Origin: Mycolicibacterium austroafricanum
GTDB lineage: Bacteria > Actinomycetota > Actinomycetes > Mycobacteriales > Mycobacteriaceae
Reading direction: 5' to 3'
Assembly (NCBI RefSeq): GCF_902705885.1
Contig: NZ_CACSIP010000023.1
Span: forward strand, 68,305-132,304
Length of the DNA: 64,000 bases
Position numbers and translations under genes: made by a program. Position 1 is the first letter of the stretch. Every line of letters starts with the position of its first letter. The notes under the pieces were generated by a model. It was not told where the DNA came from. It saw nothing but the letters and a program-made list of their open reading frames with translations, and did not search any database. This document shows positions 1 to 8,774 of the stretch, in pieces.

Positions 1-1631
1 TCGGCCGGGGGGATGGCTTCGTCGGCAGTGGCCATGCGCACGTGGTCGGGGAGGTTCACCCCGTCGGGGATGTAGGCCAGGCCGTAGCTGTTGGCGACCA
101 CGATGGTGCCGTCGGTGGTGACCGCGGTGACCCAGAAGAAGCCGAAGTCCATCACCCCGACGTTGAGGGCGGCGCCGATGTGGCGGGCCCGCTGGACGGG
201 GTCGCCACCCTGGCTGCTGCGCCGCAGCGCGCCGGCGGTGGCCGCCGACTGGATCGCATCCCGCTCGGCGCGCGCTGTGGAGACGGGCACAGGTGCCGGC
301 GCCGTCGCGGCGCCGCTGGCTGCCGACATGGGGGCGACGCCGGGACCGGTGGCTGCGGCCGGTGCGACGCCGGGTCCTCCGGGTGCAGGCGCGCCGGGCG
401 GAGGTGGGGTCGTCGGTGGTCCCAGCGGCATCGGCGGGGCCGGGTTGGCACCGCTTGCGGGAGGGCCGCTGACCGGTGCGGCGCCGGCGCCGCCGGACGT
501 CCCGCCGCCGCCGGCCGCGCCGGGGGAGGCAGCGCCGCCGGGCGGAGGCGCTGCAGCAGCCTGGTTGGTGGGCGCCGGCGCCGGGGCAGGCGACGTCGCC
601 GGCGCGGACGACGCCAGCGGGGGTTGGGACGTCAGCGGCTGCAGCGGCGCAGTTGGCCTGGCGGACTTGGCCGTATCGGCGGGGGTGGCGTTCGGGTTGA
701 CGGCACCGGCGCCGGTTGGGGGATTCGACGCGGAGGGTGAGTCGGATGGACCGGGGCTGGACGAACCTGAGGTGGCTGGTGAGGGCGTTGGGCCGGTGCC
801 GCCAGACGACGATCCGGATGAGCTCATCGGGCTGGCTGACGGTGTGGATGAACCGGACGGGGTGCTGGGACTCGGCCCGGCCGAACCCCCGACGCCGGCG
901 TTCGGCGAAGGGGGACTCGTCAGGCGCGAGTCGATTGGATCAGGTGGCGGGGTACCACCACTGGATGGCGTTAGTTGGTTGATTCCGCCCGTGCCGGCGG
1001 CACCTATAGGTTCGACCGGTAGTGATGCCTTCTGGAAGCGGGGCGCGAATGTCCGAATCTCCGGTCGGGACCGCGTCGGGGTATCGGCATTCTTCTGTGG
1101 CGGCGTGGGCACGACCGGCGGAACCGATCCAGCAGGCGGTTGCCACGGCCCAAACTTGGGAACCTGCCCGCTCATCTCCCTGACCATTTGAGTGTGATCG
1201 AGCTTCCGCCGCTCTACCTCGGCGAGTATCTCCGCTTGGTGGTCGCCCTTCGGATTAGTTCGGATTCTACTAAACTCCGCCTCTGCAGCCTGCAAACTGG
1301 CATTTATAGACAACTTCGTATCAATGACAATTTGCGCGAGCCAGCTGTAGTAGGCAGATGCCTTTCCAAGGTGTTCGGTAAGCGTGTCCATCTCGCCGAT
1401 ACGCCCCAAAATGGCTGTGTGACCGGCGTCTGCGCCGCTACCAGACCACACGCCTCTGCTGAAGATCTGACCGAGTTTATCGCGCCAAGCGGAAGTGACC
1501 CAACCTACCTCATTTCGGAGGGTCAAGAATTCCTGTGCTCGCGCCAATAGGCCCGACTCGTCGATATCGGGCCAACCGGCAGGCTCTGTCATTTGTTCCA
1601 CATACTCGACAGGGAACTTGATGATGCCCAC
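1..1631 (-). CDS. espK: ESX-1 secretion-associated protein EspK (3'-truncated by window edge)
   Basis: This frame is open from a GTG at 1631 to the window edge; the C-terminus lies outside. The start follows the upstream stop by 3 nt, and an in-frame ATG at 1592 is an alternative. The N-terminus (about 170 aa) is helical with a WxG-like motif (VWSGSG). A long Pro/Ala/Gly/Ser-rich linker follows. The last part seen contains [13 protein letters not shown] and [14 protein letters not shown], which I recognise from the C-terminal domain of M. tuberculosis EspK (Rv3879c). EspK is linked to EspB export by ESX-1. Base composition changes inside the gene: the N-terminal third is about 50% GC in the line I counted, the linker and C-terminal part about 80%. 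That suggests the N-terminal domain was exchanged. Identity is well supported; the exact start is less sure. Confidence 0.85.
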   Translation of the reverse strand, partial: MGIIKFPVEYVEQMTEPAGWPDIDESGLLARAQEFLTLRNEVGWVTSAWRDKLGQIFSRGVWSGSGADAGHTAILGRIGEMDTLTEHLGKASAYYSWLAQIVIDTKLSINASLQAAEAEFSRIRTNPKGDHQAEILAEVERRKLDHTQMVREMSGQVPKFGPWQPPAGSVPPVVPTPPQKNADTPTRSRPEIRTFAPRFQKASLPVEPIGAAGTGGINQLTPSSGGTPPPDPIDSRLTSPPSPNAGVGGSAGPSPSTPSGSSTPSASPMSSSGSSSGGTGPTPSPATSGSSSPGPSDSPSASNPPTGAGAVNPNATPADTAKSARPTAPLQPLTSQPPLASSAPATSPAPAPAPTNQAAAAPPPGGAASPGAAGGGGTSGGAGAAPVSGPPASGANPAPPMPLGPPTTPPPPGAPAPGGPGVAPAAATGPGVAPMSAASGAATAPAPVPVSTARAERDAIQSAATAGALRRSSQGGDPVQRARHIGAALNVGVMDFGFFWVTAVTTDGTIVVANSYGLAYIPDGVNLPDHVRMATADEAIPPA

Positions 1632-1634
1632 GGT

Positions 1635-2771
1635 CTACATCCCCGCCGCGTAACACGCCTCATCGATTGCGACCACAAGTTCAGAAGCGACGCTATCTAG
1701 GTAGTTGTCGGACGGCACATAGGTTGGTATTGCCTGCACGTACGCGAATCGATACTTTGCGATTAGGTTCGCAAAATCTCTCCATACCGGGTTCTTGCTG
1801 CGCAGACCGAGTTGTTGGATTTCGCCTGCGTTGTCCCCCATTACCGTGACCATACTGGTGAAAAGCCGTTGTTGAGAAGGGGGCCATTGGCTCGCCGGAA
1901 TTCCAGGATCTGCATTCTGCATCCAGTCTGACGCATTATCTCGATATGCGGCGACCATAGCGTGCCATTCTGTACAGAGCGGGGATCCGCTCTCGATAAA
2001 CGGCTGTGGGCTGTTGATATCACCGATCGGGGCAACTTCTAGAGGTGCTACGCCTGGGGTGACCAGCATGCCACGTGCCGCGGCGGACCCGTAGCTAATG
2101 GCCCCACATATCCAATTCACGGTGCTTGACAGGCCGTTCGCGACTGCCGCAAGATGATTATCGGCAGCCGTATACTCGGGGATAGTTGCGGCATAAGTGC
2201 GCCAATATGCAATAGTCTGTTGGTAGAGTTCCCTCATCACTCGATGGGGCGTGAGCTTGACCAGCGCCGAAGTGGCGTCTGCTGCAGAATTCATTGCTGC
2301 CGCAATGTTCATGTGCATTTCTCGCTGATCTACAGTCCACGAACTCGCAGGAACCGACGCATCTCGGTTTTCCCAACCCTTTTCTTGTTGATCGAATAAC
2401 GTCTGCGCTATCGGTGTCCAGGCGTCACAGGTGGGGTCGTCAGTTACCACATTTACTGGCCCGTCATCGTTGGCGCTGGCTACTTCCGAATTATCGATGG
2501 AACTACTCGGCGTCGAGGATGATCCGGGGGGCGGACTTGTGTCTGAGCTGCCGCGAGTGAACAGCAAAATCGCCACCACCGTGACAACGACGACCACGAG
2601 CAGAACGAGCCCACCGAGAATCCACTTCGAGCGATTGCCGCCGTTCTGAGGCGGTGGCTGCTGGCCCCACGGCGGCGATGGTCCCCATTGCGGTGGTCCT
2701 GGTGGGAAGCCTGGTGGCGGTGGCTGCTGGGGTGGCCAGGGTCCGGGCGGCGGCGCGGTCACGCGCGGCAC
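1635..2771 (-). CDS. Membrane-anchored protein with duplicated extracellular domain, ESX-1 locus accessory
   Basis: A 378-aa protein of no family I recognise. Residues 1-48 are proline/glycine/glutamine-rich, residues 50-71 form one hydrophobic helix, and the rest would be extracytoplasmic. The exported part is two tandem copies of one domain, about 113-223 and 264-375. Each runs from a Cys (115, 266) through a VPASSW/IPASQW motif and a central Trp-Arg, to a D/S-N-H/Y-L segment and a second Cys (222, 374), so each may hold one disulfide. The start is GTG 2771; an in-frame TGA lies 27 nt upstream. It sits 3 nt before espK and is probably cotranscribed with it. GC is low (about 52% in the line I counted). 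An ESX-1-related surface role is inferred from position only. Confidence 0.75.
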   Translation of the reverse strand: MPRVTAPPPGPWPPQQPPPPGFPPGPPQWGPSPPWGQQPPPQNGGNRSKWILGGLVLLVVVVVTVVAILLFTRGSSDTSPPPGSSSTPSSSIDNSEVASANDDGPVNVVTDDPTCDAWTPIAQTLFDQQEKGWENRDASVPASSWTVDQREMHMNIAAAMNSAADATSALVKLTPHRVMRELYQQTIAYWRTYAATIPEYTAADNHLAAVANGLSSTVNWICGAISYGSAAARGMLVTPGVAPLEVAPIGDINSPQPFIESGSPLCTEWHAMVAAYRDNASDWMQNADPGIPASQWPPSQQRLFTSMVTVMGDNAGEIQQLGLRSKNPVWRDFANLIAKYRFAYVQAIPTYVPSDNYLDSVASELVVAIDEACYAAGM

Positions 2772-3051
2772 TTCCGATCGTGCCTCTTCATCCCCGTTCC
2801 TCCCAGGTCAACACAACCTCGCTGTTGAGGTCGATCGCGATGCCGACGCAACCAGCTTAAGAGAGGTTGAGCCGAGCTTGTGTCGTTGATTTTGCACAAC
2901 GCGGCTACTGTCGATCCGCCACCTCGGCGGTGACCTCGTGGTTGCCTATCGAATTCGCTCACTGTCCGCGCCCGTCTTGCGCTGGCAGCAGAGTTCTCGA
3001 GTCCGAGAGCCTTTGGTGAACAACCGCCGCCGTGGGTGTCTAGACGCTGAG
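2772..3051. other. Intergenic region without a convincing gene
   Basis: About 280 bases separate the 378-aa gene from the small membrane-protein pair upstream. Open frames crossing it have no recognisable protein character. It probably carries the promoter of the 378-aa gene and espK, but I cannot place a clear -10/-35. A GGGAGG stretch followed by a 10-codon frame (ATG near 2795) overlaps the start of the 378-aa gene and could be a small leader peptide; this is weak. Confidence 0.4.
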
Positions 3052-3330
3052 TCAGCACGTGACTCCCCCTCCGGAACCGATGCCCGCACCGATCAGGAAC
3101 GGCACGATCGTCAGCGGGATCACGGCCAGCGACACCACCAGGCCCGTGCCGAACCGTCTCGCCGCGCCCGATGCGAGCATCAGCGGGAAACCGACGATGA
3201 CGAGCGCTCCGAATCCAACGCCGACATCCATCACCTGCAGCACGATCAGCATCAGGTAGGTGGTCCCTAGCAGGACACCCAATAGGCTGGCCGGTCCAAA
3301 GAACTCGCCGAGTTTGATATCGCGGTTCAT
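3052..3330 (-). CDS. Small membrane protein, three predicted TM helices
   Basis: A 92-aa protein starting at ATG 3330. The start overlaps the stop of the preceding membrane-protein gene in an ATGA, so the two are translationally coupled. Three hydrophobic stretches cover roughly residues 12-32, 38-52 and 65-83, and the tail is Gly-rich (GAGIGSGGG). I recognise no family. Its place inside the ESX-1 operon suggests an accessory role in the envelope, which is inference. A longer frame that extends upstream was rejected because the added part is an arginine/histidine-rich shadow of the neighbouring gene. Confidence 0.65.
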   Translation of the reverse strand: MNRDIKLGEFFGPASLLGVLLGTTYLMLIVLQVMDVGVGFGALVIVGFPLMLASGAARRFGTGLVVSLAVIPLTIVPFLIGAGIGSGGGVTC

Positions 3331-3638
3331 ATCGTCACCGCCGCCGCAACGAGTGTGCAAATGCCGGCGATGGCACCCGCGACCGCCGCCCCGGTGGTCC
3401 ACGAAGAAGACCGTCGCGCCAGCCAGACCGACCCCAGCACAAGCACGAGTTCCACTATGACCACGGGGATGACCGTCGAGCTCAGCAGGACTGTACCGCC
3501 TCCGTCGAAGGCCATCTTCATCATCAACAGCAGAAGCAGCGCCGCTGACAGCAGGATCGGCACCCCCAATGTGGCTGCGACCCAGAAGGAGGTGTCTTGT
3601 CGTTGCCACCACTGCACGTGATCACTTCGAGAGTTCAC
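3327..3638 (-). CDS. Small membrane protein, three predicted TM helices
   Basis: A 103-aa protein starting at GTG 3638, preceded by a good ribosome binding site (GGAGG, 6-7 nt upstream). After a short polar N-terminus with WWQRQDTSFW come three hydrophobic helices at about 18-40, 53-73 and 82-101. The stop overlaps the start of the next gene. It resembles its 92-aa neighbour in size and layout, but I do not see clear sequence similarity. Family unknown; the pair is probably a cotranscribed unit downstream of espL. Confidence 0.7.
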   Translation of the reverse strand: MNSRSDHVQWWQRQDTSFWVAATLGVPILLSAALLLLLMMKMAFDGGGTVLLSSTVIPVVIVELVLVLGSVWLARRSSSWTTGAAVAGAIAGICTLVAAAVTI

Positions 3639-3648
3639 TCATACCCTC

Positions 3649-3813
3649 CTAGCGGACCACGACGAGGTCGGGGATCTTGTCGGTCGGTCCGAGATCGGTC
3701 GGGGTACTGGGGTCGACCTGGCCCTGCACGTAGGGCACGGTGTCGCCGGGATAGCAGGTTCGCCCGGCAACTGGGGCCGCACAGGACTCGAACAGCTCGA
3801 GGGCCGATGCCAT
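3649..3813 (-). CDS. Hypothetical 54-aa protein downstream of espL
   Basis: A short frame starting at ATG 3813, only 6 nt after the espL stop, and ending at TAG 3649. It encodes 54 residues with two cysteines (11 and 20), no TM segment and a hydrophobic C-terminal end (LVVVR). Spacing and codon bias look coding. It could be a real small ESX-1 operon protein or the residue of a larger one. No family recognised. Confidence 0.5.
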   Translation of the reverse strand: MASALELFESCAAPVAGRTCYPGDTVPYVQGQVDPSTPTDLGPTDKIPDLVVVR

Positions 3814-3819
3814 CGCCCG

Positions 3820-4164
3820 CTACTCAGGCCTGTGCTCGGACGCTTCGGCGGTGATCTCGGCGACCACCGCGTCGAGTCGCTCGCGATCGGCGTCGATCGC
3901 CGCACTCGCCTCGGCGCTGGCCTTCTGCAGCGCTTCGTTCACCCGCTGCTCCACCGTCTCCGCACCCAGCCGCAACAAGCCGTCCTGGATGTAGACATCC
4001 TTGAGCCAGTGGTGACCGTTCAACGTCACCTCGACAGTCTCGGTGTCATCGGAGGCGGTGAAGGAATCGCTGGCCATCTTGTCGAGCTGCTCGTCCATCA
4101 GGGACTGCAGTCGCCGCGCCTGCCTCAGAACGGCGGCGACCTCGGGATGCATGTCGTCCGTCAT
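3820..4164 (-). CDS. espL: EspL, YbaB/EbfC-like ESX-1 associated protein
   Basis: A 114-aa protein starting at ATG 4164, overlapping the espB stop (ATGA). It has the YbaB/EbfC fold signature: an N-terminal helix (VAAVLRQARRLQSLMDEQL), a central beta region (VTLNGHHWLKDVYI) and a long charged C-terminal helix rich in Ala and Glu. Length and position match M. tuberculosis EspL (Rv3880c), which stabilises EspE/EspF-type substrates and acts in ESX-1 secretion. It is part of the mycP1-eccE1-espB-espL transcription unit. Confidence 0.88.
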   Translation of the reverse strand: MTDDMHPEVAAVLRQARRLQSLMDEQLDKMASDSFTASDDTETVEVTLNGHHWLKDVYIQDGLLRLGAETVEQRVNEALQKASAEASAAIDADRERLDAVVAEITAEASEHRPE

Positions 4165-5765
4165 TGCGACTCCTTCTTCGTGTCATCGGGAGTGCCCCGG
4201 CGTCGGACTCGATTACCGATGACGGCCTCAGTCCACGGCCGCTCCTCGGTGTAGAGCTCCTCGTCCTGGGACAGCTGCGGATTCCGCTTCTTCTCGCCAC
4301 TCCCGCCGCCTTGGCCGGCGCCCATCATCGGCGCCATGCCGCCCATCCCGCCACCGGCCATTCCGCCGCTGGCTGTCCCGCCACCAGCGGTAGCCGCCGG
4401 GGTGGTGGGAGCCACCACGGGCGCCGGGCCCACCGTCTCGGCGCTGACCGCCGGCTGCATCGGCGCGCTGGGCACTCCGCCGCCACCCCCTCCGCCGGAG
4501 CCGCCGCCCCCTGCCGCAGCAGGCCGCAGGCTCGGGTCTGTGGGCAGCTTCGGGTCGCCTTTGGCCCCCGGCATGCCGCCACCTGGTTGGCCCGCCCCGG
4601 GGGATCCACCGCCGGGAGCCCCGCCCGGTTGGCCGCCGCCCGGAGCTCCGCCGCCCTGCTGACTCCCCTGCTGGGCTCCTTGTTGCGCGCCCTGGGATGC
4701 CTGCTCCGCGGCCGACATCGGTGACACGGCTGGCTGTTCTGCAGCCGGCGCCGCTCCCGGTGGCTGGCCCCCGCCGCCCGGCTGCTGGGCGCCAGAGCCC
4801 TCGGCTCCGGGTTCTCTGGCCGGTACGCCCCGACCGCGAGGATCACCGTTGCCGGTGACCGGCGTGGTGGGGGCGGCGGAGTTCGGTCGAGGCTCGGGCG
4901 GCGGCACCTGCTTGGGATTGCCCGTCGCAGCGTATGTTTCGCGAACCGCCTCCGATTGATGCTGCAGCTGCTCCATTTTCAGGCTGAGAGTGCGGGCGGC
5001 ACTGCCGCCGGCGGCGATCGCTGCGGGCATCTGGGCTTCCAGCGCCTCGTACTCCACCCGAATCGGCTCATGCGTCGACCGCGCTGTCTCGTGCGCGGCC
5101 GCCAGCGTGTACGCCTCTGCAGCGAGCTGCTCCCATTTGCCGGCCAGCTCGACGAGCCAACCCCCGAATCGTTGGAACTTCGCGTAGGCCGCCTCGGCCG
5201 CGGCGCCCTCCCAATTCTCGATCTTGATCTGGAACGGTTGCGCGGCCCCGAGAAGTGTTGTCGCATTGGCCGACCACGCTGTCGCCGCCGCTCGCAGCGA
5301 GGCTGCCTGATCGCCGCCATTGAGCAGCATGTCGGCTCGCTTGACGTCGACGAACCCGTCCTGGTCGGCTGACACAGGTTGAAACGGAGCCATCGACCCG
5401 GGGGCGGGCGGCTCGGGCACACTGTTGGAACCGACCGGCACCGGGGCCGGCGGCGCCGGCGGCGGTCCGTCGGGAATCGTGGCGTCGATGCTGGTCTTCG
5501 CGGCGTCGTCGACACGACGGTACGCGCCCCCGACAAGGCGCAGGGTGTCGGCAAGTCGCTGGCTCTCCGCGATGCCGTACTTCTGGTAATCGGCGAGCGC
5601 GGCAGCGTTCTTCGATAGATTGGTCACCGCGGCATACGAAGACTGCAGCGTGTCCGGACGGCTCAAGGGAACTTCGCCGGGGTCAGGACCCCAGGGAATG
5701 GAATCGACAATCTCCGCTTTGCGGTCCAGATCGTCGGGGTCGACCTTGACTTCGTCCCCCGCCAT
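4161..5765 (-). CDS. espB: ESX-1 secreted substrate EspB
   Basis: A 534-aa protein. The N-terminal PE/PPE-like helical part has the YxxxD secretion signal (Y82-D86, YRRVD) and a WxG turn (NWEG, W185). These are the features of EspB, an ESX-1 substrate that oligomerises outside the cell. From about residue 285 the chain becomes a Pro/Gly/Ala/Gln-rich low-complexity region with GG repeats, then a polar C-terminal tail (QLSQDEELYTEE); this part is the usual variable, MycP1-cleaved region. It starts at ATG 5765, 21 nt after the eccE1 stop, and overlaps espL by 4 nt. The low-complexity tract is about 80% GC and produces many long spurious frames on the other strand. Confidence 0.92.
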   Translation of the reverse strand: MAGDEVKVDPDDLDRKAEIVDSIPWGPDPGEVPLSRPDTLQSSYAAVTNLSKNAAALADYQKYGIAESQRLADTLRLVGGAYRRVDDAAKTSIDATIPDGPPPAPPAPVPVGSNSVPEPPAPGSMAPFQPVSADQDGFVDVKRADMLLNGGDQAASLRAAATAWSANATTLLGAAQPFQIKIENWEGAAAEAAYAKFQRFGGWLVELAGKWEQLAAEAYTLAAAHETARSTHEPIRVEYEALEAQMPAAIAAGGSAARTLSLKMEQLQHQSEAVRETYAATGNPKQVPPPEPRPNSAAPTTPVTGNGDPRGRGVPAREPGAEGSGAQQPGGGGQPPGAAPAAEQPAVSPMSAAEQASQGAQQGAQQGSQQGGGAPGGGQPGGAPGGGSPGAGQPGGGMPGAKGDPKLPTDPSLRPAAAGGGGSGGGGGGGVPSAPMQPAVSAETVGPAPVVAPTTPAATAGGGTASGGMAGGGMGGMAPMMGAGQGGGSGEKKRNPQLSQDEELYTEERPWTEAVIGNRVRRRGTPDDTKKESQ

Positions 5766-5786
5766 TACGCCTCCTCCAGAAGCACG

Positions 5787-7184
5787 CTAACTCTCCAGGA
5801 CCATCTGGTAGCGACTCTCCTCGCGCGGGTTGATCATTCGAATGGGCAGCTGCTTGTGCCTCGGAGTGTCGATGAAGTTGTTGCGCAGCATGACTCGACC
5901 GATTCCCGCATGGGGCTCCAGGTAGGTCGTCGAATTCGGCCAGGAGACTTTGGCCTCCGGGCCGATACGGGCGTTGATGTATCCGGCGAACTCCCGGAAC
6001 TGCGGTCGCAGGGTGATGTCCGCTCCCGCCGCGGCAGAGCGCACCACGAACTGGGTGAACAGTCGGGCGTCGCCCAGGTTGATGCTGACGTCGACGTCGT
6101 CGAACGGCATGTACACCGGGTAGCGGTCGGCGGTCTCTCCCACCAGCACTCCCGCCGATCCGATGGGCACCTCGTAGTGCCGGTCGGTGACCGGGCTCTC
6201 GCCCAGGAGGGCGGCCCGCTGGCCACCGTAGAGACACGAGAATCCGCGCGGTGTCGACGGATTGGCCAGCGTCGTCAACAGCACCGTGGTGGTCGGTGCC
6301 GATCCGGGCACGATGCGGACACGTGTCAGCGTGTGGTCGGCGCGCGCCGACCACCAGACATCGGGCCCGCCTGCTGCGGTATAGGCAGCGGTGAACGTGC
6401 TGCGGCCCTTGATCATCGACCAGCTCTCGCGTTCGAAGCTGATCTCGGTGGCGTTGTCGTAATCGTCGAAGCTGCGGGCGGGACGCGCGTCGATACCGTT
6501 GCTGGCCAGATGATCTGCGATCCGCGTGGTGGACGCCACCAGATACTGCGCCAGTCCCGAGACGCCGGTGTCCCGGCGCAGCGCTGACTTGCGCGTGGCC
6601 TCGGGATCTGCGCGCAGCAGCAGCCAAGTCCGACGGTTGGCCGGCGCCGGATAAGGCCCGACGACCTGTTCGTAGAGCGCGACCAACGCTGCGGGTGCGG
6701 TCTTGCCGACGCGGTATCCCGCCGACACCACGTCGGCCTCCAGGTCGGGGCAGTAGCCGGCCAGCAGATCCTCGACCAGCTGGGTGTCGACGACGTCATC
6801 GGTGAATGCCTCGCCATTGACGATCACCGTCGGGGTGAACGGCCGGGGAACCAACTCGATCGCCGACACCATGTGGTCGCCCTGCCAGCGCAGCGCGACA
6901 TGATCACCCGGCATCACGGTCGCACCGACTGCTGGAGCCGATGGCGGAGTCGGCGGCTGCCGACGCCGCCGACGCCAGGAGAACAGCGCGGCGCCCCACC
7001 CGGAGGCCCGGCGGCCGCGCACCGTCAACACCGACGCCAGTCCGATAAGGACACCCAGGACGATGCCCAACCACAGCATGTCGAGTTCGGCGAACAGCAG
7101 GACGCACGCCGGGATCAGCACCGCCGCCCATAGCGCATGGCCGGTGCTGAACCGCAACCCGAACACTGCGAGGAACTTGGTCAT
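5787..7184 (-). CDS. eccE1: ESX-1 core membrane component EccE1
   Basis: A 465-aa protein. Two N-terminal TM helices (about 5-22 and 35-55) are followed by an Arg-rich cytosolic linker and a mixed alpha/beta domain with MPGDHVALRW and VVGPYPAPANRRTW, typical of EccE. EccE sits at the rim of the EccB/C/D/E type VII membrane complex. The chosen start is ATG 7184, which overlaps the mycP1 stop as ATGA. An upstream extension in the same frame is a shadow of mycP1. Gene order mycP1-eccE1-espB identifies the system as ESX-1 rather than ESX-2, 3, 4 or 5. Confidence 0.92.
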   Translation of the reverse strand: MTKFLAVFGLRFSTGHALWAAVLIPACVLLFAELDMLWLGIVLGVLIGLASVLTVRGRRASGWGAALFSWRRRRRQPPTPPSAPAVGATVMPGDHVALRWQGDHMVSAIELVPRPFTPTVIVNGEAFTDDVVDTQLVEDLLAGYCPDLEADVVSAGYRVGKTAPAALVALYEQVVGPYPAPANRRTWLLLRADPEATRKSALRRDTGVSGLAQYLVASTTRIADHLASNGIDARPARSFDDYDNATEISFERESWSMIKGRSTFTAAYTAAGGPDVWWSARADHTLTRVRIVPGSAPTTTVLLTTLANPSTPRGFSCLYGGQRAALLGESPVTDRHYEVPIGSAGVLVGETADRYPVYMPFDDVDVSINLGDARLFTQFVVRSAAAGADITLRPQFREFAGYINARIGPEAKVSWPNSTTYLEPHAGIGRVMLRNNFIDTPRHKQLPIRMINPREESRYQMVLES

Positions 7185-8527
7185 CGGCGCCTCAGCGCCC
7201 GTCGGGCCAACGCCCCGATCCCCAGGATCGCCGCCAGGCTGGTGCCGACTACGACGACCCCGGTGATCGGCGCGCGATCGGGCGGTGGAATGTGCACCGG
7301 CGGCGGGATCTCCTTGACCGCGTACGGGATATCCGCGGGGCCGGCCGGAACGTCCCACGTCAGCGCGGCGACCGGATCGATGACCCCCGCGCCGACGACG
7401 TTGTCCACGCCGCCGCCCGGATGCCGAGCGGTCGCGGTGATCCGGTTGATCACCTGCGCCGGAGTCAGTTCAGGGAAGCGCTGTTTGAGCAACGCCGCCA
7501 ACCCCGACACGTACGCCGCGGCGAACGAGGTGCCGCTGATCGGGATGGGCCCGTCCTCCCCCTGCAGCGCGTTGACGGGATTGCCGTCATACCCCAGGGC
7601 CACCAGGTTCTCGCCCGGCGCGGCCGCCCCGACCCACGGACCCTGCATGGAGAAGCCGCTGGGCTGGCCGTTGGGCGCGATACTGCCCACGGTCAGCACC
7701 AGCGGCGAGTACCAAGCCGGCGAGACGACGGTCTGCACCTCCTGCCAGCCGCGCGGGTCGGCGGGCACGGCCGGGTCCGGCGGGGGATTCTGCGTGCAGT
7801 CGCCGCCCGAATTGCCGGCGGCGACAACGATGGTCGTGCTCTTGACGTTGACGGCGTAGTGAATCGCGGCGCCGACGACCCTTTCATCGATCGGGCGCGT
7901 CACCTTGTAGCAGGCCGCTTCGCTGATGTTGATGACCTGGGCGCCGATGTTCGCGGCGTGCACGATCGCCCGGGCCAGGCTGCGCAGCGACCCCGCGGTC
8001 TGCGTGGCGTTGGGGTCGTTGGGGTCGTTACGGGCGCCCACCGGCGAGAAACTGTCCGAGGTCTGCCTCAGCGACAAGATCCGGGCATCGGGTGCCACCC
8101 CGATGAAGGCATCGGTCGGGGCCGGCCGGCCGGCGATGACAGCCGCGGTGAGGGTGCCGTGGGCGTCGCAGTCGGACATCCCGTCGCCGGCCTGATCGAC
8201 GAAGTCACCACCGGGTTCGGCCGGTACCCGAGGCGACCCGTTCACACCGGTGTCGATGACCGCCACAGTTACCCCGGCGCCGGTTGCGAACTTCTGCGCG
8301 TCGGCCAGCCTGAGGTAGTCGTTGGGCCACGGCCTGTCGGCGAAGTTCGAGTTCGGGAACACGGTCGGCGCCGCGCAGATCCGGCGCTGCTCCATCGGCT
8401 GGTCCGGCCCCGTTTCGTCTGGCGGGATAGCTGCGGGATCGATGACCGGGGGTTCGATCGCCCCGGCCGGGGGAGCCGTCAGCAACACCAGGATCAATGC
8501 CGAGATCAGCGCACCTAACCGGCGCAC
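7181..8527 (-). CDS. mycP1: Mycosin MycP1, subtilisin-like protease of ESX-1
   Basis: A 448-aa subtilase with an N-terminal signal peptide (hydrophobic to about residue 23) and a C-terminal TM helix (about 424-440) followed by Arg residues. Catalytic residues are visible: Asp92 in VAVIDTGV, His123 in DAHGT and Ser334 in GTSFAAA; the oxyanion region is AAGNSGGDC. The N-terminal extension and proline loop characteristic of mycosins are present. MycP1 cleaves EspB and stabilises the ESX-1 pore on the periplasmic side. It is the first gene of the minus-strand run that continues through eccE1, espB and espL. Confidence 0.94.
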   Translation of the reverse strand: MRRLGALISALILVLLTAPPAGAIEPPVIDPAAIPPDETGPDQPMEQRRICAAPTVFPNSNFADRPWPNDYLRLADAQKFATGAGVTVAVIDTGVNGSPRVPAEPGGDFVDQAGDGMSDCDAHGTLTAAVIAGRPAPTDAFIGVAPDARILSLRQTSDSFSPVGARNDPNDPNATQTAGSLRSLARAIVHAANIGAQVINISEAACYKVTRPIDERVVGAAIHYAVNVKSTTIVVAAGNSGGDCTQNPPPDPAVPADPRGWQEVQTVVSPAWYSPLVLTVGSIAPNGQPSGFSMQGPWVGAAAPGENLVALGYDGNPVNALQGEDGPIPISGTSFAAAYVSGLAALLKQRFPELTPAQVINRITATARHPGGGVDNVVGAGVIDPVAALTWDVPAGPADIPYAVKEIPPPVHIPPPDRAPITGVVVVGTSLAAILGIGALARRALRRR

Positions 8528-8705
8528 GCGTCGTCACCCCCCGAAACACCCGACCAGCGAATGGTGTGCCGTAACGCCCGCAGCAAACTAGATGCTGCGC
8601 TTCGGGCCACACCAAAATCCACGTCGAGCGTACTCACCGATTGCACCAGGCAATCGTAAGGGTGCCCCGCGAGGGGTCATTCCGCTTTCTTGCGGCCCCC
8701 ACGCG

Positions 8706-8765
8706 CCGGAACTGCGTTCCACGCGCGCCCCACCTCGGCCTTTTTCGCATGGAATGCAGTTCCGG
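8706..8765. repeat. Imperfect inverted repeat (hairpin), copy 1
   Basis: Arms 8706-8725 (CCGGAACTGCGTTCCACGCG) and 8746-8765 (CGCATGGAATGCAGTTCCGG) match at 18 of 20 positions around a 20-nt loop. It lies between mycP1 and the 273-aa membrane protein gene, 10 bases beyond the stop of the latter. A related element with compensatory changes lies at 9677-9735. It could be a terminator (a TTTTT run lies in the loop, not after the stem), an RNA element or a small mobile palindrome. Confidence 0.75.
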
Positions 8766-8774
8766 GGGGAGCGG

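Noticed and set aside
91..1191. A 366-aa plus-strand open frame rich in Gly, Ala and Pro
   Set aside because: It is antisense to espK, whose minus-strand frame carries recognisable EspK motifs; the plus frame is a by-product of very high GC.
4164..4724. Plus-strand frames opposite the low-complexity tail of espB
   Set aside because: They mirror the Gly/Pro repeats of espB and have no independent support.
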